Positions 10,390-20,514 of a stretch of DNA of 64,000 bases are shown here, piece by piece (positions within the stretch are counted from its first letter, which is position 1; each line of letters begins with the position of its first letter). The DNA comes from Cavia porcellus (Eukaryota > Chordata > Mammalia > Rodentia > Caviidae). Location: the NCBI RefSeq assembly GCF_034190915.1, contig NW_026947493.1, positions 47,076,501 to 47,140,500 of the forward strand. Direction: 5' to 3'. The notes under the pieces are model-generated. The model saw only the letters and a list, made by a program, of their open reading frames with translations, was not told the origin of the DNA and did not search any database. The position numbers were made by a program, and so were the translations under genes.

Positions 10390-11600
10390 TTGTCTGCTTA
10401 TCTTCTTCATTCTGTTTTCTGCTCCATTCATTGAGGCCTCTCTGCCACTGTTCCTGGAATCTTAATACTTTTCTCTCTCTTTAGAATGCCCTGGAGTATT
10501 CTCTGTAGAGTTGGATTGGTGGTTGTTGCAAATTTTCCAAATTCCTCTTTGTCTTGGAAGCATCTTGTTTCTGCATTAATTTCTAGAGACAGTTTAACAG
10601 GGTATATCAATCTGGGATGGAGGTTATTTTCTTTCAGGGCTTGGAATATTTTGCTCTAGGCTCTTCTTGACTTGATGATCTGTGTCAAGAAGTCTGCCGT
10701 TATTCTGATGGGCCTCCCTCTGTAGGTTATCTGTTTCTTGTCTCTACCAGCTTTTAATATTCTGTTCTTATATTGAATTTCTGGGATCTTAATGATTATA
10801 TGCCTGGGTGTAGGTCTTTTTTTGTTGTAGGTGGTTGGAGTTCTGTATGCCTCATATATCAGAATATCATTTCCTTTTCCTATGTTTGGGAAGTTTTCCT
10901 TAATTATTTCTGTGAATAATCTTTGTAGTTCCTTTGTTTGTATCCCAGCTTATTCATTTACATTCTTTAGTCTCAATTTATCCTTTTGTCATCTTCTAGC
11001 CTTTGTATTATTACTGCTTGTTTCCTTGTTATTTTTAAAAAGTTCTTCCTTTTAAGCACCTGCCTTGCAAGCAGGCGGTTGTGAGTTCGATCTCCGGTAC
11101 TGATAAAAATTTAAAGTTAAAAGTTAAAAAAAAAAGTTAAGAAGAAAAGTTTTCCCCTTCATACTCCCACATTGCAAAATTGTCCTCCAGTTTGGATAAT
11201 CTATCCTTAGTTTCTTTCAAGCTGATTTGCTATCTTTTCCATGGAGTTTTTAATTTCCTGGTGATCTCTTTGCATCTGCTTCATGTATTCTATTTTTTTT
11301 TTTATTTTCTTCACCAAATGGTTCTCTCCTGTGTTTGAGTTCCTCCCTTCTTCCATCTGTGTCTGCTTGAGGGGTGCTTAGTATCTCTTTTAGCAATCTT
11401 CTTATATCTTGCTTTATTTGGCTAAATATCTCACTTTTGAACTCATCTATGAGGTCCTAAATGTATCTTTTTATGTCCACTGGAGCTGTGTCTGATATTG
11501 CATGTTTGCTGTTCTCATTCTCCTTTGTATTTACCTGTCCTGGGTTAATGTTCTTAGGGTCGGGGCCTGGGAACTTTTTGTTGTTGCTTCCTCTTCCCAT
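10390..11600 (-). pseudogene. L1 ORF1 pseudogene of the inner HAL1-like element
   Basis: The C-terminal end is intact at 10428-10610 (AETRCFQDKEEFGKFATT, then a TLQRILQGILKREKS block and the PGTVAERPQ end shared with the 48614 copy). The RNA-binding domain lies at about 10620-10880 in broken frames, and the coiled coil at 11160-11420. A truncated ID-like SINE sits inside at 11053-11143. Frameshifts and the insertion make it non-functional. Confidence 0.82.
11053..11143 (+). repeat. 5'-truncated ID-like (tRNA-Ala) SINE
   Basis: Only the anticodon arm onward is kept: CCTGCCTTGCAAGCAGG, the B box GAGTTCGATC, CCGGTACTGATAAAA and an A-rich tail. The sequence before it (AAAAGTTCTTCCTTT, about 11037) and after it (AAAAGTTTTCCCCTTC, about 11144) look like an imperfect target duplication. 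It interrupts the HAL1-like ORF1 and is therefore younger. Confidence 0.85.
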
Positions 11601-12149
11601 CTTTTTTTGCTTCTTCCAAGAGGCCCCAGTTTCTTTCTTTGTTGGTTATAATTCTTCTGAAGTGTGCTGGCTAGATGACCCTTCACACTGCAGTGTGCTA
11701 GTCAGTTGCAGACAGGGACAGCATATGCTGGCCCCTCCCCTCCAGATTAGTCAAGCTGCTGTGGCCTGCACTACTGTATTACTTTGCACTGCCTCCCTCT
11801 AGACCAGCCAAACCTCCGAGGCCCCACTGGGCCAGTGTGGTTAGTGTGCACCAATGCTGCAGGGACTTGACCTCGGATAATCTATTGGGTCTCAGCCAGA
11901 TCAGGTGACCCAGGTCTAGCTCACTCCACCAATCCTGTTTGGGAAGAGAACAATTGACTGAAGTCACTGCTGCCCCTTGTACTTGCCAGTTCTGCCAGAT
12001 CCTAGAACGTCATCTGCCAGGGCCCCCCAATTTGTGGAGTGGCTTCACTCCCGTCATTCACCACTGGTCGATGTAGGCTTCCCACCAACTCAGCTGTCCA
12101 TTTGGCTCGTTAATTCCCTACCTCAGTATAACTGTGCCTCCAGTGAGTG

Positions 12150-12360
12150 GATGTGGCGGGACCTCAGACGGCTGGGCAAATTGTAGCGGGACCTCAGCAA
12201 GTCACAGCAGTACCCTGGCCAGTCATCGAAGGGCCTCAGCAAGTCACGGCAGGAACTCAGCCAGTCACAGTGGGACCTCTTGGCAAGTCGCAGCGGGACC
12301 CCAGCAAATCACAGTGTCAGCCAGTCACAGCGGGACCTCGGATGGTCAGCAAGTCACCTT
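12150..12360 (-). repeat. Minisatellite in the HAL1-like 5'UTR, ~20-30 bp unit
   Basis: About eight imperfect units built around GGGACCTCAGCAAGTCACAG, with alternating CAGCCAGTCACAG and CAGCAAGTCACGG variants. The related 5'UTR at about 50150-50190 has a single equivalent (GGGATGTCC...AAGTCACGGC), so the array expanded in this copy or its source lineage. It lies about 120-330 bases from the element's 5' end, where the promoter of an L1-type element would lie. Confidence 0.85.
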
Positions 12361-12489
12361 AATTTCTTCTTGGGATGAATGAATTCATCTCCCTCTGTTT
12401 GGGGTTCCCCACTCTGTATTACGTTCAATTCTAAGCTGACTATCTCAGGGAGCTTCTGTTAGCCAGTTGTTATCTATCTACCTACTCCT

Positions 12490-13290
12490 CCCCCTTCTCT
12501 GATAGCTTTTAATATTCTGTTCTTGTGATGAATTTCTAGGATCTTGATTATTATATGTCTGAGTGTAGATCTATTTTGGTTATAGCTGGCTGGAGTTCTG
12601 TATGCCTCATATATCTGAATATCATTTCCTTTTCCTCTGCTTGAGAAGTTTTCTTTAATTATTTCTGTAAATAGCCTTTGTATTTCATTTGTGTTTAACC
12701 CTGCTTCTTCACTCACATTTTTTATATTTAAGTTATAGATCCTCTTGTCATCCTCTATCTTTTGTGTTGTTACTTCCTGGTTCCTTGTTATTTTTAAGAG
12801 TTCTTTCCTTTCCTGACTGCAAGGTACAAATCTGTCTTCAAGGTTTGATGGTCTCTCTTTGGTTTCTTTGAAGTAGTTTTACCAGCTTTCAATGGAGTTT
12901 TTAATTTCCTGGTAATCTCTTTGAATCTCTTTCATATATTCTAGATTTTTTTTTTTTGTATTCTTCATCAAAGGTTTCTGTCCTTTTTCTATGCTCTTTA
13001 ATTCTTCCATTTGTGTCTTCTTAGGAGGTACTTAGCATTTTTTATTATTTTTCTTATATCTTCCCTTACTTGTACATGAATTTCTGTTCTGAGTTCTTTT
13101 GTAATGTCACAAAGATAATTCCTTATGTCAGGTGCTGCTTTTTCAGGAACCGCAGATGTGCAATCCCCAGTCTCTTCTGTGTTTACCTTCCTGGACCAGG
13201 ACTGTTTGAATTGGAGACTGGACACTTCCTTTTGCTTCTTCCTCTTGTCATGTTTCTGGTTTCTTCCAGACAAGTGGGTAATGTGGGTTC
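12490..13290 (-). pseudogene. L1 ORF1 pseudogene of the outer HAL1-like element (C-terminus missing)
   Basis: The 12474-12716 stretch encodes EIQRLFTEIIKENFSSRGKG, the YEAYRTPASYNQNRS(T) block and HIIIKILEIHHKNRILKAIR, then stops matching at about 12490 where the inner element begins. The N-terminal part (12998-13273) reads MSGRNQKHDKRKKQKEVSSL and continues into a Lys/Glu-rich coiled-coil start. The middle is frameshifted. Confidence 0.8.
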
Positions 13291-13299
13291 CCGGAACTT

Positions 13300-14017
13300 C
13301 TTGTGTTGGCTACAAATACTCTGAAGTGTGCTGACTAGGGATTGCTGCCCTCCCCAGTCTGCTGATTACCACTGAAATACAAGCAGGGTGGGGCAGGCTG
13401 GCCTCTTCCTTTAGAGCTCATCAACCATTGGGCATCTTCACCATGTTAGTGTGTGCTATGCGGTTGGGCCGGTTAGGGATAGCTTTTAGGAAAATCTTGT
13501 CCTTAGCTATTGAATTGCTCATAGGGGCGGGACTCAGTCCAAGCTATTCTCATCAATCTGCTCTGTGCTAAGAGAGGTTGACTGAAGTGGTTGCAATTCT
13601 GGTTCTGGGTTTATCCTGCCTGTGGGAAGACCAAGTTCCTCGCACTCACCTTGAGCTGGTACAGACCTCTGAGCTGGCGCTGTTCTTGGTTTCACTGCTC
13701 CCCTCCACAACCACATCCTCCTGTCAAGGCCCTTGGGCTCGCCAACCCCAACTGTACTGCGACTGCTCATCTTTGGATTCCAGTGGTGTTTCATACACAA
13801 TGGGACCAGCTCAGGTGAGAGTCTGTCTGGCTACAGGCTTTGGCTCATGTTTTTCTTTTCTTCTTTTTTTTTCCCCTTTAGTTTCTTCCTGGGTTGAGAG
13901 GATCCATCTCTTTCCATCTAGTCTTCTCCAGGATGTTTTATTCTAGCATCTGAGCTGTTTCTCTCAGACAGGCTCTTTACTTTGCTGCCTATTGATCCAC
14001 CAGCTTCCCAGCTTCCC
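13300..14017 (-). promoter_or_regulatory. 5'UTR of the outer HAL1-like element (presumed former promoter)
   Basis: This GC-richer, CpG-containing block lies between the ORF1 start and the TSD. It resembles in position and in scattered blocks the 5'UTRs at 3400-4125, 11640-12470 and 49690-50423. L1-type 5'UTRs carry the internal Pol II promoter; that role is inferred from position only. Long plus-strand frames here are antisense to the 5'UTR and have no known product. Confidence 0.55.
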
Positions 14018-14039
14018 TTATTATAAAAGTTTTAAAAGG

Positions 14040-15006
14040 TCAGTAACTTGATTATTTAAAGCAGTTTTAGGTTTATAGAAAATTCAGTAGAAAATACAGA
14101 ATTCCCATATTCTTATTCCCTCCATTTCCATTCCTATTAGTGACATAATGTATACCTATACATTACCTATACATGAGGTATAGTGACTTAATGTGTACCT
14201 ATCATACCTATACATTATTAACAAAAGTTAATACTTTATTAGAGTTCACTCTTTGTATTGTACACTTTATGCTTTTCATAGTGACACATACTTACAGTGC
14301 TCCAGGTATTCATTATGTTCATTTTTCCCCTAAGCAGCTGGCAACCACTAACAGTACTATCATCACATTGTCTTCTATCTTTCTGCAATATCATACAGTT
14401 GCAAATCATTTAGTACTGCAAATCAGAGATATTACATGCTATTCAGAATCGAGCTTCTTTTACTTATCAATGTGATTTAAATACCTTAACAGCTTTTTGT
14501 AGCTTGATAGCCAATTTCTTTTTTGATGAATAATATTCCAATATATGGTTAGATATATTATAGTTTGTTTATTTACTGGTTGAAAGACATCTTAGTAATC
14601 TTCCAAATTTTAACAATTATGAATGAAATTAAAAATCTATTGTGTGCAGGGTTTTAGGTGCATTTAAGTTTTCAGTCATTTTGAAAAATATCAAAGAATC
14701 TGATTGCCCAGTTATATTATGAGTATGTTTATCTTTGAAAGAAACTATAACAGTGTTCTCAAAGTGGCTGTACTATTTTTGCTTTTCCATTGGCAGTAAC
14801 TGAGAGTTCCTGTTGGTCTACATTCTTGCTGGCATTTGGTGCTGTCAGTGTTTTAAATTTTAGTCATTCTAGTAAGTGTGCAGTGGTCTCTCATTATTGT
14901 CTTAATTTGCCATTTCCTAATGGCTTATGATGTGGGATATTTTTTCACATGCTTACTTTCCATCTGTATATCATTGGTGAGAAATCTATTTATATCTTTA
15001 TTTCTA

Positions 15007-15041
<35 letters not shown>

Positions 15042-15530
15042 TGCTGGGAATTGAACCTAGTGTCTTCATATTGCGTGAAATCTCCATTACTTTTTATTTT
15101 TTCTTTTTAGACATGGTCTTGTAGAGTCACTAAACTTCCAGACTGAAATTTGCAAGCCTTCTGCCTCAGTCTCCCAGAGTACTGGGAATATAGGTGTAGG
15201 CCATCATACCAAGCTATCTTTGCCTATTTTTAAATTGAGTTTTTGTTCTTTATGGTTGTGTATTTTGGTTTTCAATCTTTTAATTAGTGTGTTTTGCAAA
15301 GATTTTTCCTACAGTCTGTGGCTTGTTATTCTTTGAGCAGTGTCTTTGGTGGAGCAAAAGTTTTTAATTTTAACAAAGTGCAGTTTATCAGGTTTTTCTT
15401 TTGTAAATCATGCTTTTGGTCTTGGATTTAAATAAGCATCAAATGCATGATTACTTAGATTTTAAGTTACCTTCTAGAAGTTTGAGTTTTGCATTTTACA
15501 TTTAAGATTGTACTGCATTTTGAATTAAAT
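14040..15530 (-). mobile_element. Old L1, 3' part (ORF2 C-terminal region), highly decayed
   Basis: The plus-strand text is the complement of the ORF2 tail seen in ancient mammalian L1s: a TAATTTGCCATTTCCTAATG block, TATATCATTGGTGAGAAATC, and GCAAAAGTTTTTAATTTTAAC near 15355. No frame is open. It is invaded by a B4-like SINE at 15009 and by a short L1 derivative at 15545; the same old L1 may resume after 16290. I could not name the subfamily. Confidence 0.65.
15008..15215 (-). repeat. B4-like dimeric SINE (ID + B1) with (TG)n end
   Basis: Plus strand: a (TG)n run at 15008-15040, then GTGCTGGGAATTGAACC (complement of the tRNA-derived part with its B box), then a T-run and a B1-like part ending GTACTGGGAATATAGG and CATACCAAGCT. 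The same arrangement, including the (GT)n run next to the tRNA part, is at 41544-41775. Dimers of ID and B1 are the known B4 type in rodents. Confidence 0.78.
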
Positions 15531-15544
15531 TAATAAAATGTATT

Positions 15545-16280
15545 AAATCATCTCTGGGGCTATGCTCCAGTGACCTGGAGAGATACAGCAGTGTAGTGTA
15601 GATCAGAGAAGAAGTCATGCCCTGAGGCTCTGCTGTCACGGAGGGAACAAGAGTACTTCTCCACCCATCCAGGAACTCCAGGTTGGAGGAACCCAGGTGT
15701 CTAGTCCACACCACTACATCCCAGGACTGACAGCCAATGCAGAAAGCACTTGGAATGCCACAGTGGGCTGATTCGGAGGAACACAGGAAAATGTCAAGAT
15801 GAAGGAGCAAAACAACAATCTCAGATCTCCAGCCTGCACAAAGCAAGTTCAGGGAAGACACACATAGTAGAAATTGGAGATCACACACCTGAAATTTCTG
15901 AAAAGATAACAACTGACTTAAAGAAGCAACTTAGTTTTTATATTGTTTGGTGAATTTTACATGCCTGTGTCTGATGGTCTGGACAGCTATTTTGAAGATA
16001 ACATTATGGTAGCATTGTTAATTTTCTATTATCTTATTTTGAAGTCCTGTATCATTTTCATGGTTTTGTTTTGTTTGGTTTTATTCTGTTTTTTTTTTTA
16101 AATTTTATTGTGTCTAATGGTATTGGCAACTATTTTGAAGATAATAGTGTATATTATGGTAGCCATTGTTTATTTCCTATTACCTGGTTTTGAAATTCTG
16201 TATTACTTTCATTGTTTTGTTTTGATTGACTTTACTCTATTTTATTTTGTATGGTGTTATTCTCTTTAAGATTTTAAAAA
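15545..16280 (+). mobile_element. Internally deleted L1 derivative: 5' part + ORF1 start + 3'UTR
   Basis: The left part (15545-15920) is L1 5' sequence reading into an ORF1 start: HTPEISEKITTDLKKQL aligns with HTPEILEIIATEIKKQF of the L1 ORF1 at 28852-29024. At about 15922 it jumps to the terminal 3'UTR module (TATTGTTTGGTGAATTTTAC). That module is then repeated (15931-16100 and 16110-16275) before the CTCTTTAAG/A end. All of ORF2 and most of ORF1 are absent. The TSD is not clear, because the flanks are AT-rich old L1. Confidence 0.66.
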
Positions 16281-16569
16281 CATATGAAATAAGTACCTAG
16301 ATTTATTTTTTGTACATGGATATTCAGTTGTTTCAGAACCACATGTTGAAAATCCCCTCTTGTCTTAACTGAACTGACTTTGTTTGTCTGAGATCAATTG
16401 CTTATATTTTTATGATTGTATTTCTAAGCTATTTTGTTTCATAAATCTACCTGTTGTTTTGCCAATATCATCTTTTTATGATTCCAACTTTATAGTAACT
16501 CTTGAAGTCAAACTGTCTATCCTTACTTTATGGTTTTTCAATATATTAGTTTTTGCTTTTGCATATAAA

Positions 16570-16598
16570 ATTATTATTATTGTTGTTGTTGTTGTTGC
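16570..16598. repeat. (TTG)n/(TTA)n microsatellite
   Basis: Short runs of TTA then TTG. They abut the truncated B1 that follows and probably derive from its tail. Confidence 0.85.
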
Positions 16599-16714
16599 TA
16601 TGTAGTCCAAATTGAATTCAATATGTAGTTGGGCTAGTATCAAAGTACACACTGTCCCCCTGCTTTAGTTTTCCAAGTGCTGGGATTATAGGCATGTGCC
16701 ACCATGCTCTGCTT
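16597..16714 (-). repeat. B1-type SINE, divergent
   Basis: The plus strand has GCTATGTAGTCCAAATTGAA, the CAAGTGCTGGGATTATAGGC block and GTGCCACCATGCTCTGC, so it is the complement of B1. The 7SL-like head region is short and the A-tail has become the TTG/TTA run on its left. Confidence 0.85.
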
Positions 16715-16787
16715 CACAAAAGCTTTAGAATAAAAATTTTAGAATAACTTTATTGATAAAAATAAAATAAGTTTATAAAATTTTGTC

Positions 16788-16932
16788 TTTTTTCTTTAGA
16801 CAGTGTTTCACTATGCAGTTCATGCAAGCCTTCAATTTACTTTGTAGCCCAGGTTGGCCTCAAATTTGCACTATTTTTCCTGCCTTAGCCTCCCGAGTAT
16901 TGGGACTACATGTGTGCTCCACCAAGCCAGGC
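16788..16932 (-). repeat. B1-type SINE
   Basis: The plus strand shows a T-rich tail, GACAGTGTTTCACTATGCAG, TGTAGCCCAGGTTGGCCTC, the CCTCCCGAGTATTGGGACTA block and CACCAAGCCAGGC. The partial repeat of the TATGCAG/TTTGTAG..CC segment reflects the internal B1 duplication. It lies inside old L1 sequence. Confidence 0.88.
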
Positions 16933-19240
16933 AGTTTCTGGAATTTTGACTGACATTGCTTTAAAACTATAAAAACATTTGAGAATAAATGACATCTCAA
17001 TGTTGACTCTATATCCATGAATGTGGAATATCTCCCCATTTGCTACTCTGTTTCATCAGTTTTGTAATTTTCCTTCTGTAAATCTTATAATGTGTTAAAT
17101 TTATACTTAATTATTTCATTTTTGGGTGCTAATTGAAAATGTGTTTTGTTTTTAAATTTCAAATTCTAATTGTTTAAATATTGGTAGTATGTAATAAGGC
17201 AGTAAACTTCTGTATCTTGACCATGTTCTTGCAGCTTACTATGTTTCACTCATTTTTATTGCTGATTAGTATTCCATTGTAAGGCTAGTGTTTAATTAAA
17301 AATTATTCCAGTGCAGTGACACATTGAGTTCATTGAGTTTTTGTTAATTATGAATGAAACTACTGTAGGAAGTGTGTATAGGTTTTTATGTCAATATCAT
17401 CTTTTTCTTAAATAAATACCTAGGAATGAGATACCTGGGTTTGTATACTTATTTTAATTTATAAGAAAATGTTAAAAGCTGTTTTCAAAGTGATTTTTGA
17501 ATTTTGGATTTCCAGTAACAATTTAATTGCTCTGTGTCTTTATCAGCAATTAGTTTAAATTGTGTTTCAGATATTCTAATAGATATGAAGCAAAACCCAC
17601 TGTAGTATTAATTTGCATTTCCCTACTGACTAAGATTGTCACATATTTTCATCTTTTTTTCATATGTATAGATTTTTTTTGTTGTTGTGAAATGCCAGCT
17701 GAAATGTTTTGCTCATTTTAAAAATTAAGTTGTTTTACTCTTATTGGTACATTTGAAGAACTCTTTTTACTTTCTGGATACAAGTCAGTTGTCAGAAATG
17801 TGATATGAAAATATTTTCGTCTGGTTTGTGGTTTGCCTTTTCATTGTCTTAATGATGTCTTTCACAGAGCAAAAGTTAGATTTTCATAAAATCTAATTTA
17901 CCAGTTTTAGGCCATTTTTTGATATATGTAAAAACTTCCTGCTCCAAAGTCACAATATATTTTCCTATGTTTTGTTCTAAAGATTTCATAGTTTTACATG
18001 TAAGTACAATTTCCATTTTATTTTTTGTCTATGGTGTATGTGTCAAGATTCATTTTTTTGTCAAAAAATGTTCAATAATTCATGCTGGCTTAAAAAAAAA
18101 CTATCCATTGCTTACTGAATTGTCTTTGCATCTTTGCAAAAAGAAATAAGTTGACCATATTTTGTAGTTCTATTTCTGGATTTTATTTTATACATATTTG
18201 TCCTTTTGCCAGCAACACACTAAAGTTATAACTTTATAATAAGTACTAAAAGATAGTGTATTCTCCAACTTTGTTTTTCTTTTTCAAAATGATATGAGCA
18301 CTCTAGTTCCAGTGCCCTCTTATAAAATTTTTAGAATCAGCATAACAATGATTACAAGTTTGATTCAGATTCCTGTGATTTAATAGATGAATGTATAAAT
18401 AGAAGTTGTGAAGTGGATATCCTTGTCCAGTTCCCTATTTTAAAGAAATATATTCACTCAGTCTTTCAGCATTATGTATTTCAATGTTAGCTACAGATTT
18501 TTGGTGGCAGATGTCCTTATAGATTGAGAAAGAAAGCTTCTTTTTATTCCTATCCTGGAGAGAATTTTTTAAAATGGTTGTTGAATTTTGTCAAAGTCTT
18601 TTAAAATCCTTTATCAATTAAGATAATCTATGACTTTCCTTCACCCAGTGAGTTACATTTTGAATATTGAACCCGTTCTGCATTCTTTTGATGAGCCTCT
18701 CCTTGCCTATTGTGAATTCATTATACTTTTATATGTTGGTAGCTTCAGTTTGTTAGTATTTTGTTGTGGATTTCTATACTCACAGTCACAAAGATATTGG
18801 AAGCTGTTTTCTCATTTTCTCATAATATCTTTTCCTGCTTTGATATTAGTATGATACTAACCTTATAAAATGAGTGGGGAAATATTTTTTTCCTCTTGTA
18901 TTTTCTGGAAGAGATAGTGTAGAATTAGTGTTATTTTTTCTTAAATGTTTGGTAGAAATCACCAAAAATACAAAATGGATCTAAATTTTTTTTCACAGAA
19001 AGTTTTCAGTTTTCTCAGCACATAAGGAAATATTCAAGTTATCTATTTCTTTTTGAATTCTGTTAGTTGTGTGTTTCAAGGCCACTTAATCTAGGTTGTT
19101 AAATAAATGGGCATAGCAATGCTTGTAGTACTTTCTTATTATTCTTTTAATATGATTAGTGTTTGTCATTCCTAGTATTTGTAATTTATGTCTTCTCTCT
19201 CATTTTTTTCCTTGGTTTTCTCTGAAGTTATGCTGTCCGT

Positions 19241-19910
19241 CTACCACTTGGTTTTGTTACCTTTGGGTCAAAGTTGGATAATAAGGGGAGAAATAGAACT
19301 GTAAAACCTTCCCTATTATAGGTAACTCTCCCAGATTTGGGTCCCTTCTGCAGTTTGGATCTTGTAATTTTTTCTTAGTTCCTATTTTTAATTATGTCAA
19401 GAGTTTTTAGTTCTAGTAAGTGGAAGGGCTTTTTCTATGCTACTCTATCAACTTTGATTTTGTTTCTAAATGTAATACTGCATCTTTCAGACACTTGTAC
19501 ATTGTATCATTTTATTTATTAATTTTAAAGTAGCAAAGTACTACATTTTATTGGTATATCACAGTTTACTTAATATGATTTGTTTTCTACCAACGAAGTT
19601 GAGACAACATATTTATGTATACATAATATTGGCATATTTTTGTGAGCATATCTGGAGAGTAGACTTCTAGATGCACAATAATGATACAAATAATATGCAC
19701 TCAAACATTTGAAGATTTTATACCTCCATGAATAATGCCTGTGAATATTCCTTTCTCCATACCTGTGTTTGACTTGTAGCTTAAAAATGTTTAGTTTGAT
19801 AAATGAAAGGACTCTTGTTCTAATTTACACTTTTTATAATGGTTGAGGCTGAGCGTTCTCTCATAACTTATTCACTGTTGTGTTTCTTGTCTGATGACTT
19901 CTTGGGGTTT
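19241..19910 (-). mobile_element. Probable old L1 or mixed relic
   Basis: The 19490-19910 part resembles the complement of an ancient L1 3' region (ATTGGTATATCACAGTTTAC, CATATCTGGAGAGTAGACTT, CTCTCATAACTTATTCACTG). The 19241-19490 part is unassigned. No open frame. The call is weak because the sequence is strongly decayed. Confidence 0.35.
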
Positions 19911-20514
19911 ATGTTAAATAAGACAGGTTAATTCCCACTCCCTATCTCTTAATTTAGCTGTTAAATAAATTCACCCAGATCTCCCACTGATTTCTTTATG
20001 ATTTTACTCAGACTTTATCATGGATAGGCAGTGCAAAAAGTTCACAAATTATGAACTAAAAAGAAAATTTTAATGTTTAGCATACTTATTTCCTGTATCC
20101 ACAAGTAGCTTATTTTCATACAAATATTGTAGGTCTGAGTCAAATTTCCAGGAAGAAGAAACTTGATTATTTGACTCCAACTTTGAGTTTAGCATTTTTT
20201 AAAACTTTAGTAGTTAGTCTGTGAAGGCTGCCAAAGCAAAGTAGAAAGAAAAACATAAAAGGTTAACATTTTTGGTGCACCTGACCCTTGTGTTTACAGG
20301 TTAGAAAAAGAAGTACAGGTGGGGTGTAGTCCCAGGGCAGGCTGCTCTGTGTCCATTTGTTGACATGAGAAGATTTTAGCAGCCACTTAATGGCTACAGC
20401 GAATGCGGGTTATACAACTATGGACTCAAAGATGAACACCTGTATAGATTATTAATCAAGTGTGAATGGTAAATCAAGGAAGGAAAGAAAGGAGTGTTCA
20501 TTTTGAATTGCTGG
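19911..20514. other. Unassigned sequence
   Basis: No gene or repeat that I recognise. Its 3' end adjoins the truncated plus-strand L1. Confidence 0.45.

Larger units (their letters stand above)
9493..12480 (-). mobile_element. HAL1-like element (inner)
   Basis: On the minus strand: 5'UTR with a minisatellite (about 12470-11640), ORF1 (about 11600-10390), then 3'UTR (10342-9493). The 3'UTR matches 47012-47870 almost throughout, and its last 230 bases match the plus-strand end at 1170-1410. I could not find a TSD. The outer element is missing its ORF1 C-terminus and the start of its 3'UTR at this site, so insertion came with a deletion, or the arrangement arose by recombination between two copies. 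Confidence 0.65.
9290..14017 (-). mobile_element. HAL1-like element (outer), with a second HAL1-like element inside
   Basis: The unit is flanked by a ~20-bp TSD, TTATTATAAAAG(T)TTTTAAAA, at 9269-9289 and 14018-14037, identical apart from one T. Its 5' end on the minus strand at 14017 starts GGGAAGCTGGGAAGCTGG. The 3' end just inside 9290 is a T-rich run, the complement of the poly(A). Outer-element sequence is recognised at 9290-9492 (3'UTR) and 12490-14017 (ORF1 part plus 5'UTR). The inner element at 9493-12480 interrupts it. No ORF2 sequence is present in the whole unit. Confidence 0.75.
16281..19240 (-). mobile_element. Old L1, ORF2 region, decayed
   Basis: The plus strand is the complement of ancient L1 ORF2: GTACATGGATATTCAGTTG at 16314, CATTTTTATTGCTGATTAG near 17250, TTAATTTGCATTTCCCTAC near 17610, and a long AT-rich complement of the reverse-transcriptase region to about 19200. 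Repeated blocks (the 16310 and 18030 segments, and the 17600 region against 14900) imply more than one old L1 copy is spliced together here. No reading frame survives. Confidence 0.6.

Noticed and set aside
12150..12360. CRISPR-like array
   Set aside because: The units are contiguous and imperfect with no unique spacers, and they lie in an L1-type 5'UTR of a mammalian genome. This is a minisatellite.
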